Position numbers and translations under genes: made by a program. From Cepaea nemoralis (taxonomy: Eukaryota; Mollusca; Gastropoda; Stylommatophora; Helicidae), in the NCBI GenBank assembly GCA_014155875.1, contig JACEFZ010016116.1, positions 637,501-701,500 on the forward strand: DNA of 64,000 nucleotides. Direction: 5' to 3'. The notes under the pieces were generated by a model. That model was not told the DNA's origin, did no database searches, and saw only the letters and a program-made list of their open reading frames with translations. Position 1 is the first letter of the stretch; each line of letters opens with the position of its first letter. Of the stretch, positions 1 through 25,675 are shown piece by piece.

Positions 1-388
1 CCTGCACGTCTGTGAGCAATATTTCACAGATCTACTTGTGCTTGTCGTTCTAGAAGCCAGATTCTCCGTGGCATGGCACGCCACCAGTCTGTTCATCAGT
101 GTGTCTCGCCGTGCCTGGCTCTAAGACCTACCACGGAGACATTTCATCAGCCCCGGGGCAGTGATGACACCAGGCCGCTACAGGCTTGCCAGTCCCAGGT
201 AGATACTTAACCCGGGTGTCACACATGTGACACGGCTGATTACAGTGCCAGTGTTTTAGTTTCCCCTGCGCGAGTACCTATCCCGTTCTGTGCGCGCAAA
301 AACTCACGACCTCCTAGACTCGTGATTTAATTATAGCCTGGCATTGATTCTACGAGATATAGCTTCTAGAAATCATTAGCATGTATGT
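1..388. other. Unassigned sequence, no gene seen
   Basis: No convincing exon, RNA gene or recognisable mobile element was found here. It would be upstream or intronic sequence of the plus-strand Ig gene if that gene begins outside the window. Confidence 0.4.
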
Positions 389-450
389 ATCATCATCATC
401 ATTATCATCATCATCATCATCATCATCATCATCGTCATGATCATCATCAT
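389..450. repeat. (ATC)n microsatellite
   Basis: Nearly pure trinucleotide tract. It produces a poly-Asp reading frame on the minus strand that is not a gene. Confidence 0.9.
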
Positions 451-505
451 CACACGTCGAGGTAGTTGGCGTGAAGGGTCTTGCACCTCCACATCGACTG
501 ACACT

Positions 506-627
506 CATGCCACTGTTAAAAATCAACACAAGGCAGTCTGCTTCCAGTCGTCTACAGTTGGTGGCGACCTGGTATGTGAGATTGTGAAACACGTTCGCTA
601 CTCTTTAGCCACGGACGGCGGCAACAA
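506..627 (-). mobile_element. SINE family 2, partial copy
   Basis: Shares the block AGGCAGTCTGCTTCC and a downstream tRNA-like block with copies at 18432, 45905 and 63045. In those copies the tRNA-like head (box A-like TGGCTCAGTGGC, box B-like GTTTGAAAC) lies at the right end, so this copy is read on the minus strand. It is diverged and abuts the 21-bp array. Confidence 0.6.
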
Positions 628-1138
628 CTGGCAGTATTCTAGCCACAACTGGCAGTATTCTAGCCACAACTGGCAGTATTCTAGCCACAACTGGCAGTAT
701 TCTAGCCACAACTGGCAGTATTCTTACCACAACTGGCAGTATTCTAGCCACATCTGGCAGTATTCTAGCCACAACTGGAAGTATTCTTACCACAACTGGC
801 AGTATTCTAGCACACCTGTAGTATTCTAGCCACAACTGGCAGTATTATTACCACAACTGGTAGTATTCTTGCCACAACTGGTAGTATTCTTGCCACAACT
901 GGTAGTATTCTTGCCACAACTGGCAATATTCTAGCCACACCTGGCAGTATTCTAGCCACAACTGGCAATATTCTTACCACAACTGGCAGTATTCTAGCCA
1001 CAACTGGCAATATTCTTACCACAACTGGTAGTATTCTTGCCACAACTGGTAGTATTCTTGCCACAACTGGTAGTATTCTAGCCACAACCGGTAGTATTCT
1101 TGCCAAAACTGGTAGTATACTTGTCACAACTGGCCGTA
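619..1138. repeat. 21-bp minisatellite, about 25 units
   Basis: Unit starts ACTGGCAGTATTCTAGCCAC. The period is a multiple of three, so both strands show long open frames (for example a repeated ARILPVV on the minus strand). These frames are products of the period, not genes. Confidence 0.95.
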
Positions 1139-1271
1139 TTCTTGCCTACAACTAACCTGCAGACGGTAGTAGGCTTGTATACACTCACCGTTTCTCCCAA
1201 CAACGGTAGAAAGTAGTAGGTTCATGTACACTTACCGTTGTTTTCTACAGCACAAGAAGGTCATAGATTTA

Positions 1272-2054
1272 TGTATATATATATACACACACACACACAC
1301 ACCTGCCGTTTATGTATATATATACACACACACACACACCTGCCGTTTATGTATATATATATACACACACACACACACACCTGCCGTTTATGTATATATA
1401 TACACACACACACACCTGCCGTTTATGTATATATATATAGACACACATACACACCTGCCGTTTATGTATATATACACACACACACACACCTGCCGTTTAT
1501 GTATATATACACACACACACACACCTGCCGTTTATGTATATATATATATACACACACACACCTGCCGTTTATGTATATATATATACACACACACACACAC
1601 CTGCCGTTTATGTATATATATACACACACACACACACACCTGCCGTTTATGCATATATATACACACACACACACACCTGCCGTTTATGTATATATATACA
1701 CACACACACACACCTGCCGTTTATGTATATATATACACACACACACACACCTGCCGTTTATGTATATATATACACACACACACCTGCCGTTTATGTATAT
1801 ATACACACACACACACCTGCCGTTTATGTATATATATATATATACACACACACACCTGCCGTTTATGTATATATATATATACACACACACACACACCTGC
1901 CGTTTATGTATATATATACACACACACACACACCTGCCGTTTATGTATATATATATACACACACACACACCTGCCGTTTATGTATATATATACACACACA
2001 CACTTGCCGTTTATGTATATATATACACACACACACCTGCCGTTTATGTATATA
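1272..2054. repeat. CA/TA minisatellite (about 36-42 bp units), left block
   Basis: Each unit is TATATA, then (CA)n, then CCTGCCGTTTATG. The dinucleotide part varies in length and the CCTGCCGTTTATG core is almost invariant. The same array resumes at 6646, so the LTR element between the two blocks was inserted into one array. All overlapping open frames (HTHTCRLCIYI repeats) are artefacts. Confidence 0.95.
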
Positions 2055-3356
2055 TGTCATAGAAGTAGAATAATAAGGACAGGAAGATGTAATTTCCTAT
2101 ACTTAAGTGCTCAAAGACAAAGAAGCGCAACACTGACTTTTAATGGGCCAGAGAAGAAAAGGACAATAAGGAGAAATAGAGAAAGAGCACTGTGTATATC
2201 CTCCTCTGTTAACAAGAAAAGGGGTAGAATTTAGACAGAAGATTCCAGGAGTTCTTAGGGCGGGGGATGTACTGTTGTACACCCCAGGACAGAAGATTAC
2301 ACTGCTGGACTGTAACAGGATCAATGAGTTTACACAACAAACTACAGACTAAACAAAACAAATTAAGAACAACAAAATTAGGTTTTTATTGACAGAACTG
2401 CATGGTTTAGTGACAAACAGGCATCCTGGCAGGTCACATGACTGACATATACAGAAATGGGGACCTATGTTCCCACAGTAATCACTGCTGCCTAACATCG
2501 CTATGCACATGACTAGGTACCCATCTCCACAAACCAACAAGGACATGGCAACAACAGAGCCTTAACGTAAACAACAATGGTAACCGCAGGTATGGACTCT
2601 CTATTGTAATCATCTCAGGACTCATGGACAGTTGGTACATACAGAAATGGGAATCTGAAATCCCACAGTTAGAGATAACTGCTGCCTAGCACTGACTACA
2701 GGGGCGGTCTCTAAATGACGGTGAGACCTCAATCATGTTCAGTTGAGTCGAAGGGCACCCTCAATACCCACACAAGACACCCGCATCACATAAGTCGACT
2801 GGGACCAGATACAGCGAAAAACCATAACATAACGAGTAACAAAACTATAACCCTAACAGCAGAGATATAGTGGCATAAACAGGTATACGAAGGGGTGTAT
2901 GAAAGGGTATACAAAAGGGTATACAAAAAGGGGGGATGTGAGCGGCCTACGACATTAACCAGAGCCGGGGCTCAAGTTTGCTCTACAACCCACAAACATG
3001 GCCAGGGGTCACTACCAACAGTGGGCTTACAAATTGCCAGTTATTTTGATGGATTTCCTCGGTCCTCGTGTGTGGGCCACACAAGCCAGTCATGGTTAAA
3101 TCTAGAGGCATTTGTGACTCCCTGCTCTGGTCCAGTGACTGGGGAGGGCTGGTTAAAGCCTCCCTATTCTATACTACAGCGATCTACATCATCGCTCCTT
3201 CGGCCACGGTTGTCTGGTTTGGAGAGAGCGGGAAACTGACACGCGCCTCTATTTATCCTCACTTCCAGAGCGGCTTACCATCGTACCCCAGGGCACTGCA
3301 AGGGATGCTGGTATTGGTAACATTATCATCATCATGTATCGCGCCAGACTATTACA
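2055..3356 (-). repeat. LTR (3' LTR in element orientation)
   Basis: Length 1302 bp. It carries an extra run of GGGTATACAAAA-type repeats near 2890-2935 that is missing from the other LTR. The open frames within it are not conserved coding sequence. Confidence 0.8.
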
Positions 3357-3375
3357 CATCACACCCCCAATTTTT
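3357..3375 (-). promoter_or_regulatory. Candidate polypurine tract
   Basis: On the minus strand the bases next to the 3' LTR read AATTGGGGGTGTGATG. This is G-rich but interrupted by T, so the assignment rests mainly on its position. Confidence 0.4.
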
Positions 3376-4164
3376 CGACGGTCCCTCGTCGAATACTCTA
3401 GACTCTTAGGGTTTAGACTAAACACAAGGGCTATTTAAGTAAACAATCAATTAAGGGGGTTTCATCACGGGACTTAAACCTCTCAGCGTAAAATTGTTAC
3501 CAGTTATATTTTCTGAACCTGCCTTAAAAACATACATCATGGTGATTTACAAAAGTCAGTCCCTGACAAAAGATAATACCATATCTTCTGAGTGGCCATG
3601 AGGAATATGCAGTCTGCATACAAAATAAACCACCAACCCTGACATCAACATCAACACTTAGCTCCATGGATGCAATACGTATGGGCACCAAAAAAAATTT
3701 CACACAGGCATCCCCTTAAATCTACAATCCCTACTTGTAACCCAAAAACAACAATCAGAATAACATGCATGCTATCCACTAGATCACCTGCAAACCAAGA
3801 TGCAGACTTCCTTGCCACTGAAAAAAATATATAATTCCCATGACTATGCAAGCAAACCCAGTTTTTGTTTTCCCGGTCTGATTCTGGTAGCCCCGCTTCA
3901 GCCAGCCGCATCCACCAGTTCCATGGGATGAGTCAGTAATTTCTCAGTTGTCACCGTGGTACCCAAATGAAGCGGGGTAGGAAAATACCTGTACATGGGA
4001 AACAAAACAAAGCAAAACAAACATGCTGGAAGACATGGCGTCTTAGACTCACTTTCTGTGCGTGGGGATTCCCAATTCGAATTAATATTGCCTGACACAA
4101 AATAATTAACTAGTAATTAATTATTTGTCCATAAAGTGTGTCGCAGAAATATATAACGAATGTT

Positions 4165-4470
4165 TCTGTCTGATGATGCTCACTGGATATCGTTTCCTCC
4201 CACTATTATGTGTCTCTTTTGAATTGTCTTATGCACAGGGGAAATATAGGAAATCAGTTCATTCACTGCTCGATGATTCTCGCTGGATGCTATTTCTTCT
4301 CACTGAATGTCTATTATGTGTCGCTTCTAAATTTTCTATGCACGGGGGAAATATAGGAAATCAGTTCATTCACTGCTCGATGATTCTCGCTGGATGCTAT
4401 TTCTTCTCACTGAATGTCTATTATGTGTCGCTTCTAAATTTTCTATGCACGGGGGAAATATAGGAAATCA
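4165..4470. repeat. 107-bp tandem repeat inside the LTR element, about 3 units
   Basis: Units start near 4165, 4271 and 4378. The last two are almost identical, and the first is diverged and slightly shorter. The shared core includes CGATGATTCTCGCTGGATGC and GGGGGAAATATAGGAAATCA. It lies in the otherwise non-coding interior of the element. Confidence 0.85.
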
Positions 4471-5359
4471 CTGTTCACTCGACCCGCAACACTCAATATG
4501 TCCACCCATGACATCATGAACATGGATGAACACGCTAGTATTAACTCCTCTGCTTCCGCCTATAAGGAAAGGATTTTCTTATCACCACAGGTAACATTGT
4601 CATCTGTCACTTCAAACGGACATGGTGAACTGATGCACAATAAGGGAAACATCCCCCTCGATGATCTCAGGTGATGGTGCCACCGGTGGGGATTGAATAT
4701 GGATGTCCAGCGCTCTGCTGCTGGTGGGACACACTGGTGGGATAGATTTCTGATGTCCCCTCTTCCAGACAAACAAGGGAAAGGTACTTCTATGGATGGC
4801 CCCAGATGTTGGCACTGCTGAAATCAGTCGCATGAACAGTCCACAACTGTTCTCCCAAAAGAATCAACAGAATTTTTCTCTTGGACAAGCACAGCTCTAT
4901 TGAATGTGGGGGCATTCTGCTCTCATGGAGTCATCAACCACCTCTGTAGCTTTCTGAGTAAAGCTTGATGGTTTCAGTAGGAATATACATGCATATTCCA
5001 AAAGACTTTATACCTAAAGTTTGGTGACCTTCGTTAGAGTGTTCACACTCTTAATTTATACCAGCGGACTCAGACTGAGCGCCGGCTGGGTGGGAAACTT
5101 CGGTTCCCTAAACATGGAATAAGGTCACCTTTAATTTCGACGACTTGAGATGTGGTGTAGATCTGGAGGCTCTTCTCTCAATGCTGTGCTTCTTGGAGAC
5201 TTGGGGAACAAACCTGAACCCAGTTAATGTCTTTGGCCAGGGACCTCTCACACCCCCAAAAAGCCAAAAAAAATAAAAACATGGAACTACCACCTAAAAG
5301 AATCATTGAAGACTGGAACAGACACCAACAAGATAATCTAAAGGCCGCCAAACAATCCA

Positions 5360-5374
5360 GGCCGAGGCTCGCCA
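5360..5374 (-). promoter_or_regulatory. Candidate primer-binding site of the LTR element
   Basis: Read on the minus strand: TGGCGAGCCTCGGCC, two bases after the 5' LTR end. Retroviral-type primer sites start with TGG because they pair with the CCA end of a tRNA. The tRNA was not identified. Confidence 0.5.
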
Positions 5375-5376
5375 CT

Positions 5377-6645
5377 TGTCATAGGAGGTGGAATATCAAG
5401 GACAGGAAGATGTAATTTCCTATACTTAAGTGCTCAAAGATAAAGAAGCGCAACACTGACTTTTAATGGGCCAGAGAAGAAAAGGACAATAAGGAGAAAT
5501 AGAGAAAGAGCACTGTGTATATCCTCCTCTGTTAACAAGAAAAGGGGTAGAATTAAGACAGAAGATTCCAGGAGTTCTTAGGGCGGGGGATGTACTGTTG
5601 TACACCCCAGACAGAAGATTACACTGCTGGACTGTAACAGGATCAATGAGTTTACACAACAAACTACAGACTAAACAAAACAAATTAAGAACAACAAAAT
5701 TAGGTTTTTATTGACAGAACTGCATGGTTTAGGGACAAACAGGCATCTTGACATGTCACATAACTGACATATACAGAAATGGGAACCTATGTTCCCACAG
5801 TAATCACTGCTGCCTAACATCGCTACGCACATGACTAGGTACCCATCTCCACAAACCAACAAGGACATGGCAACAACAGAGCCTCAACGTAAACAACAAC
5901 GGTAACAGCAGGTATGGACTCTCTATTGTAATCATCTCAGGACTCATGGACAGTTGGTACATACAGAAATGGGAATCTGAAATCCCACAGAGATAACTGC
6001 TGCCTAGTACTAACTACAGGGGCGGTCTCTAAATGACAGTGAGACCTCAATCATGTTCAGTTGAGTCGAAGGGCACCCTCAATACCCACACAAGACACCC
6101 GCATCACATAAGTCGACTGGGACCAGATACAGCGAAAAACCATAACATAACGAATAACAAAACTATAACCCTAACAGCAGAGATATAGTGGCCTAAACAC
6201 GCATAAACAGGTATACGAAGGGGATGTGAGTGGCCTACGACATTAACCAGAGCCGGGGCTCAAGTTTGCTCTACAAACCACAAACATGGCCAGAGGTCAC
6301 TACCAAGAGTGGGCTTACAAATTGCCAGTTATTTTGATGGATTTCCTCGGTCCTCGTGTGTGGGCCACACAAGCCAGTCATGGTTAAATCTAGAGGCATT
6401 TGTGACTCCCTGCTCTGGTCCAGTGACTGGGGAGGGCTGGTTAAAGCCTCCCTATTCTATACTACAGCGATCTACATCAATCGCTCCTTCGGCCACGGTT
6501 GTCTGGTTTGGAGAGACCGGGAAACTGACACGCGCCTCTATTTATCCTCACTTCCAGAGCGGCTTCCCATCGTACCCCAGGGCACTGCAAGGGATGCTGG
6601 TATTGGTAACATTATCATCATCATGTATCGCGCCAGACTATTACA
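5377..6645 (-). repeat. LTR (5' LTR in element orientation)
   Basis: Length 1269 bp, collinear with 2055-3356. It ends at CTATTACA on the plus strand and passes directly into the resumed CA/TA minisatellite. Confidence 0.8.
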
Positions 6646-7021
6646 TATATATATACACACACACACACCTGCCGTTTATGTATATATATATATACACACA
6701 CACCTGCCGTTTATGTATATATACACACACACACACACACACCTGCCGTTTATGTATATATATATATATATACACACACACCTGCCGTTTATGTATATAT
6801 ATATATACACACACACACACACCTGCCGTTTATGTATGTATATATACACACACACACACACCTGCCGTTTATGTATATATATACACACACACACACACAC
6901 ACCTGCCGTTTATGTATATATATATACACACACACACACCTGCCGTTTATGTATATATACACACACACACACACACCTGCCGTTTATGTATATATATATA
7001 CACACACACCTGCCGTTTATG

Positions 7022-7054
<33 letters not shown>

Positions 7055-7063
7055 CTGCCGTTT
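6646..7063. repeat. CA/TA minisatellite, right block, abutting a splice acceptor
   Basis: Same unit as 1272-2054. The last unit ends CCTGCCGTTT and is followed directly by CTTCCTACAG, the acceptor of the first Ig exon, so repeat sequence supplies part of the pyrimidine tract. Confidence 0.95.
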
Positions 7064-7073
7064 CTTCCTACAG

Positions 7074-20111
<13,038 letters not shown>

Positions 20112-20217
20112 ATCTGCCGACATCTGTCGGTGGCTGGGTGTCTCCTGCGAGTGGTCAACCGGAGAACGGACATGCCACGATGTTGCTGGACACCACGGCC
20201 TGGGCAAATATGACAAT

Positions 20218-20470
20218 GTCATTGTCATCGGTGTCAGTGACATTGTGTCATCAATATCATTGACATCATGTCATCAGTGCCACTGATATTGTGTCATCAA
20301 TATAATTGACATGGTGTCATCAGTGTCACTGACATTGTGTCACCAAGCGTCGCTGGCATTGTATCGTCACGCATCAATGATATTAGGCCATGAAGAGTCG
20401 CTAACATTGTGTCATCAAGCGTCACTGTCATTGTGTCATCAAGCGTCACTGTCATTGTGTCATCAGCAGC
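20218..20470. repeat. About 33-bp degenerate minisatellite (CATTGTGTCATCA)
   Basis: About eight units of a GTCACTGACATTGTGTCATC type just downstream of the proposed stop. Confidence 0.85.
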
Positions 20471-20559
20471 ACTAGAGCAACCGCAGGCGTCCTGTGTCAC
20501 TGGCAGTAGATGGTGGCGGGGAGGGGTGGCGTGGGTCTTGGGCTGGAGTTCCGTGAATG

Positions 20560-20778
<219 letters not shown>

Positions 20779-20946
20779 ACGGAGAAGGAAGAGGAAACGG
20801 AGATGGTAGTGGTGGTAGCATTGCTGGCGGCGGTGGTGGTAGAGAAGCAAAAGAAAATATGATGAAACAAGAAGAAAAGGCGGAGGAGGAGCATGTGAAA
20901 GGAGTAACAGAGATGAAGACAAAGCAGAGGAATGATTTCAATTAGT

Positions 20947-21235
20947 ATGTGCTCATCCATCACAAATGCTCCTCATCCTTCACAAATACTGCTCACCCAT
21001 CACAAGTACTGCACATCCATGCCATGTACTGCTCATTCAAGAACTGCTCATCAATCACAAGAGCTGATTATCCATCACGTGTGCTGCTCATCCAAGAACT
21101 GCTCATCCATCACAACAGCTGCTCATACATCACAAGGGCTGCTCATCCATCACAAGGGCTGCTCATCCATCACAAGTGCTGCTCATCCATCAATCCATGA
21201 CAAGAGCTGCTCATCCATCACAAGTGCTGTTCATA
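20947..21235. repeat. About 20-bp minisatellite
   Basis: Units of CTGCTCATCCATCACAAGTG type with variable spacing, about 14 copies. Confidence 0.9.
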
Positions 21236-22030
21236 CAGTTGATGTGAAAGCTACAGTTTCTCTAATGTGTGGGGACGACTATTACCTGCCATGTGGATTG
21301 AACACATCCTGGGCAATGTAGATTGATCGCCTGATCGTCCCATGAGTGTTGTTCACCTTGCAGGTGTTCTAACCTGTTCCACTGCTGTTCCACTGCTGTT
21401 CCACCGCTGTTCCACTGCTACTTGTCTTCATATCCCGTTTGCTGCTGTGTCCTTAGGATGATCTGTGCCCCAGGTTGTTAGCTCGTGTGCATCGGTGTCT
21501 CATATGTCAAGGATTTTGTTAGCAGGTGTTTACTCAAATCGTAAGGGTGTGTGTCGAGCGATTTGTTTGGTCACTGTTGAGAGTGTGCCCATTAGTTTTC
21601 ACCATACAAAAGTACTTTAAACTGAAAACTGTCTGGTATGTGGGTCATAAGACTGGATGTTTCCATTCCAGGGATGCCAGCTGTGTCAAGAATATGGCCA
21701 TCTGGGATCTTGTCGTTGCCTCCTGTGAGTCATCTCCTCTCTATGACATACTGTGTGATATTTCCTAGCTTCTTGTCGCGTCGTTTTGCAGTCCAGTTTC
21801 ACATTTTACGGTTGTATAGACGATAGGCTGAGTCTGTAGACTTGCAACTTGGTCTGTGGACTAATGCAACTGTTGATGTGTAGTCTGTCAAATGTGCTGC
21901 TGGTTCATCTATAACTTCATCTAGTGACTTATTCTCTGAGAATGTACTGTTTAGGTATGCTAGTCCACTCTCAACTTCCGGTTTCTCGCCGTTTACTTTG
22001 ATGGCTGGCTCAGTGTACATTGTGCCACAT
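21236..22030. other. Intergenic sequence, no supported gene
   Basis: Two stretches have exon-like edges: 21240-21318 (reads KATVSLMCGDDYYLPCGLN after a CATACAG) and 21673-21722 (TTTCCATTCCAG to CCT|GTGAGT). Neither can be tied in frame to a known domain or to the Ig gene. Confidence 0.3.
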
Positions 22031-22033
22031 TAT

Positions 22034-22195
22034 GGTTACTTCACACTTCTTGTTTTCTCTGAGCTGCCAAAGTCGACCATCCTTCACAGAATATACCCTT
22101 GCTGTGTTGTAGGTCAACTCTGTGCTGCCAAAGTCGACCATCCTTCAGAGAATATATCCTTGCTGTGTTGTAGGTCAACTCTGTGCTACTAACGT
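22034..22195. repeat. About 62-bp tandem duplication
   Basis: Two to three copies of GCTGCCAAAGTCGACCATCC and the following TTGCTGTGTTGTAGGTCAAC. Confidence 0.85.
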
Positions 22196-22234
22196 CTGAC
22201 CATTCGTTCGTTGTTCAATGTCTATTGATACTGT

Positions 22235-22460
22235 TCTCAGGTGTTCTCAGTGTGTGTACTGCCCAGCTCCGGTTGTTCTCAGGTGTTCTCAGTGTGTGTA
22301 CTGCCCAGCTCCCGGCTGTTCTTAGGTGTTCTCAGTGTGTGTACTGCCCAGCTCCCGGCTGTTCTCAGGTGTTCTCAGTGTGTGTACTGCCCAGCTCCCG
22401 GCTGTTCTCGTGTGTTCTCAATGTGTTCTCGTGTGTTCTCAGTGTGTGTATTTCCCAGCT
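22235..22460. repeat. 43-bp minisatellite, about 5 units
   Basis: Unit GTTCTCAGGTGTTCTCAGTG followed by TGTGTACTGCCCAGCTCCCGGCT. Confidence 0.9.
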
Positions 22461-22902
22461 CCGGTGTCTGTCCCTTGGCTCTTTATTCACTGTCTTCCTT
22501 CGTGAATTCTCTGTGGTCACGTGATAAAATGTCTTTATATAGGTCACACACAAACGTGAGCAGCCAGGAACAAAAATAGGACAACATTTAGAAACAGAAA
22601 ACATTGTGAAATAGAAAACATTGTGAAATAGAAAACATTGAGAAACAGAAATATGCAGAGTCAGACATGAAGACATTCACACATCTCTGTAATAAGTCAT
22701 TTATTGACAGACCACTTGAGCTATTCATTTTATCTTCGGCAGATTAATTATCAATTTGTTAATTAATACCAACCGAGTACGGATTTCTCATTTAATACCC
22801 CGAGATACACAAGAAACGTTCGGCCTGACATTCACTGCATTGTGTGGACCTATGCTTGCAAATTCTACATGTCCACATTGCTTTGATTCCTTCACCGGGT
22901 CA

Positions 22903-22950
22903 GTCAGTCAGTTAGTCAGTCAGTCAGTCAGTCAGTCAGTCAGTCAGTCA
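22903..22950. repeat. (AGTC)n microsatellite
   Basis: About 12 tetranucleotide units. Confidence 0.95.
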
Positions 22951-23164
22951 GAAGATTGGTGTCGAAGTCATGTGATCATATTCCCCCAATGTCTCGTATT
23001 CCCAGCAGTACTCTTCAGGTCAGCCCAAGTCCGTTCCCTCAGTCTGTTCCCCCAGTATGTTCCCCAAGTCTGTTCCCTCAGTCTCTTTCCCCAGTCTGTT
23101 CCCCTAAGTCTGTGCCCCAATATCCTTCCTGCTTGTGTGATGTAGTTTCTCCAAGGATGTCCTC

Positions 23165-23970
23165 GTTTTCTCCTGCCCAGGATCTTGTCCTCCAGTGCTT
23201 ACAATAAGAGGCCTCCGTGTCCCACACGGCCCAAGATCTTGTCCTACAGTGCTTACAGTAAGCGACCTCCGTGTCCCACACTGCCAGGATCTTGTCCTAC
23301 AGTGCTTACAGTAAGAGACCTCCGTGTCCCACACTTCCCAGGATCTTGTCCTACAGTGCTTACAGTAAGCGACCTCCGTGCCCCACACTGCCAGGATCTT
23401 GTCCTACAGTGCTTACAGTAAGAGGCCTCCGTGTCCCTCACTGCCAGGATCGTGTCCTCCAGTGCTTACAGTAAGAGACCTCCGTGTCCCACACTGCCCA
23501 GGATCTTGTCCTACAGTGCTTACAGTAAGAGAACTCCGTGTCCCACACTGCCAGGATCTTGTCCTCCAGTGCTTACAGTAAGGGGCCTCCGTGTCCCACA
23601 CTTCCCAGGATCTTGTCCTCCGGTGCTTACAGTAAGAGATCTCCATTTCCCACACTGTCAGGATCTTGTCCTCCAGTGCTTACAGTAAGAGACTTCCATG
23701 TCCCACTCTTCCCAGGATCTTGTCCTCCAGTGCTTACAGTAAGAGACCTCCATGTCCCACACTTCCCAGGATCTTGTCCTACAGTGCTTACAGTAAGAGA
23801 CCTCCGTGTCCGACACTTCCCAGGATCTTGTCCTCCGGTGCTTACAGTAAGAGATCTCCATTTCCCACACTGTCAGGATCTTGTCCTCCAGTGCTTACAG
23901 TAAGAGGCCTCCGTGTCCCACACTTCCCAGGATCTTGTCCTCCCGTGCTTACAGTAAGAGAACTCCATAT
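23165..23970. repeat. 53-bp minisatellite with micro-exon-like units
   Basis: About 15 units. Each reads pyrimidine-rich CACACTTCCCAG, then GATCTTGTCCTCCAGTGCTT, then ACA|GTAAGA. Thus each unit holds an acceptor-like AG, about 23 nt, and a donor-like GTAAGA on the plus strand. No protein frame is favoured. Confidence 0.9.
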
Positions 23971-24004
23971 CCCAGGTTATGATGTAGCGAAGGTAATCTT
24001 ACTA

Positions 24005-24105
24005 CTGGATACTTATTTAAGAATCGACTTCACTACATTATGGACATTCCCACACGTCCATCACCCACTTTAACGGCCATCGAAGAATGTCCCCCTTATT
24101 CCTGT
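24005..24105. repeat. Dispersed repeat D, copy 3
   Basis: Diverged match to 15458-15600 (AAGAATCGACTTCACTACAT, GGACATTCCCACACGTCCAT). Confidence 0.4.
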
Positions 24106-24224
24106 GCTCTTGGGTGGCTAGAGACGGAGGTATCAATCTCGCTACATGCACTCTGTGGCTCCAGCCAGATTTCGCCTTCAGTTTGCATTTCATTCACGGT
24201 AATCTTTCTCTGATGATATTGAAC

Positions 24225-24910
24225 AGTTTAATGCACATTTATTGATTGATAGTACCAATTAACTGATTGGTTGAACAGCTCAATCCACGTTTCATTACTG
24301 ATTAATTGATTTTCACAATAGTTCAGTCCACATTTCATTACCGATTAATTGATTGGTTGAGTAGTTCAATCCACATTTCATTACTGATTAATTGATTGGT
24401 TGACTAGTTCAGCCCACATTTCATTACTGGTTGATTGGTTGAATAGTTCAGTCCACATTTCATTACTGATTTATTGATTGGTTAAATAGTTCAGCCCACA
24501 TTTCATTACTGATTAATTGATTGGTTGAATAGTTAGGTCCACATTTTATTACTGATTAATTGATTGGTTGAATCGTTCATTCCACATCTCATTACTTGTT
24601 GATTGATTGAATAGTTAAATCCACATTTCATAACTGATTAAATTATTTGTTGAACAATCCACATTTCAATACTGATCAATTGATTGTTTGAAAAATTGTT
24701 TTAAAAAAACATTGTTTGAAAAGTTCAATCCACATTTCATAACTGATTAATTGATTGGTTGAACAATGCACATTTCATAACTGATTAATTGATTGGTTGA
24801 ACAATGCACATTTCATTACTGATTAATTGATTGGTTGAACAGTTTAGTCCACATTTAATTATTGATCACTTGATTGGTGGTTGGGTTCAATCCACATGTA
24901 ATTATCGATT
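24225..24910. repeat. 43-bp degenerate minisatellite, about 16 units
   Basis: Unit ATTACTGATTAATTGATTGG followed by TTGAATAGTTCAGTCCACATTTC. Older than most arrays here, judged by divergence. Confidence 0.9.
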
Positions 24911-25200
24911 TATTGATTGGCAAATTAACTGTAACCAAGATCTTAGCGCTCGGGCGTGCTCATATGTTGTTTGTCGCCCACGGTAGATGCTTGAGTGTAG
25001 AGATGGAGTGTCGCCCCCTTACCGCACTGTTTGTGGATGCAACTATGTCATCCCCCATCTGAGATCACCCCTGCCATCACACCCATTCGAACCCAATGAT
25101 ATATATGTCCCGGTCAGGTTAATTTATTGCCTGTACTTCAGAATAGAGCAGCCTGTCATGTGTGGCATGGCCTGTGTGAGCCTAGTAAAGTTTGTCATAC

Positions 25201-25470
25201 AGCGTGGCCGATGGGATAAGGGTCTTTGCTGTGAATCTTCCAGTGCGCTGAAGGCGAGTTAGCGGGTTCAACCCCTACACCGGCCAGTTGGAATAAAACG
25301 TTGACTTCTCGTCTTTGACTTGGGAACGTGAATTACAAGTACATCAGAAGTCAGAGTGGGTTCGCCTGATGGCGAGGGACACTGGTAACAGGGAAGGCTA
25401 ATCCAAACGCAAAGTTCATTTCAGCGTGGATTACGCTACAGTTCAACATGGGTGACAGAAACAAACATTA
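25201..25470 (+). mobile_element. tRNA-derived SINE family 1, copy c
   Basis: GTGGCCGATGGGATAAGG (box A) and GCGGGTTCAACCCC (box B), then AAGTCAGAGTGGGTTCGCCT shared with the copies at 11142 and 14158. Confidence 0.85.
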
Positions 25471-25675
25471 AATGGGTAGACAACTCTTGGGGAGACAGAA
25501 GATGGGGAAGGGAGATGGCCATTCATCCACATGCTATGATCTAATATGTGTGAATACCGCACATTTCACAACGCAGCAGGAGTATCTGTTATAGGGCTGC
25601 ATGTTCATGGTTTGACAACATACACCAGTACTTGTACCATCAGACATCACAAAGTCACACACAACGTGTTGTACC

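Larger units (their letters stand above)
2055..6645 (-). mobile_element. Non-autonomous LTR retrotransposon
   Basis: Two direct copies of about 1.3 kb (2055-3356 and 5377-6645) flank about 2.0 kb of unique sequence. Read on the minus strand each long repeat begins TGTAATAG and ends CTATGACA, the TG...CA form with near-inverted ends typical of LTRs. On that strand the right LTR is followed after two bases by TGGCGAGCCTCGGCC, a plausible tRNA primer-binding site, and the left LTR is preceded by a G-rich stretch that could be a polypurine tract. The internal part has no gag, protease, reverse transcriptase or integrase, so the element would need an autonomous relative. It sits inside the CA/TA minisatellite. 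A TATA target duplication fits but cannot be separated from the TA repeats. The LTRs differ by small indels and scattered substitutions, suggesting a modest age. Confidence 0.8.

Noticed and set aside
1224..2234. 336-codon HTHTCRLCIYI frame
   Set aside because: It comes from CA/TA dinucleotide runs and a fixed core; it also runs into the LTR.
2269..2290. Possible LTR start at GGGCGGGGGA|TGTACTGTTG on the plus strand
   Set aside because: Both copies share about 200 bp upstream of this point, and the true repeat edges are at TGTCATAG and CTATTACA, where the array is interrupted.
21673..21722. Exon-shaped segment with good acceptor and GTGAGT donor
   Set aside because: No frame gives a recognisable domain and it cannot be joined in phase with confidence to either gene.
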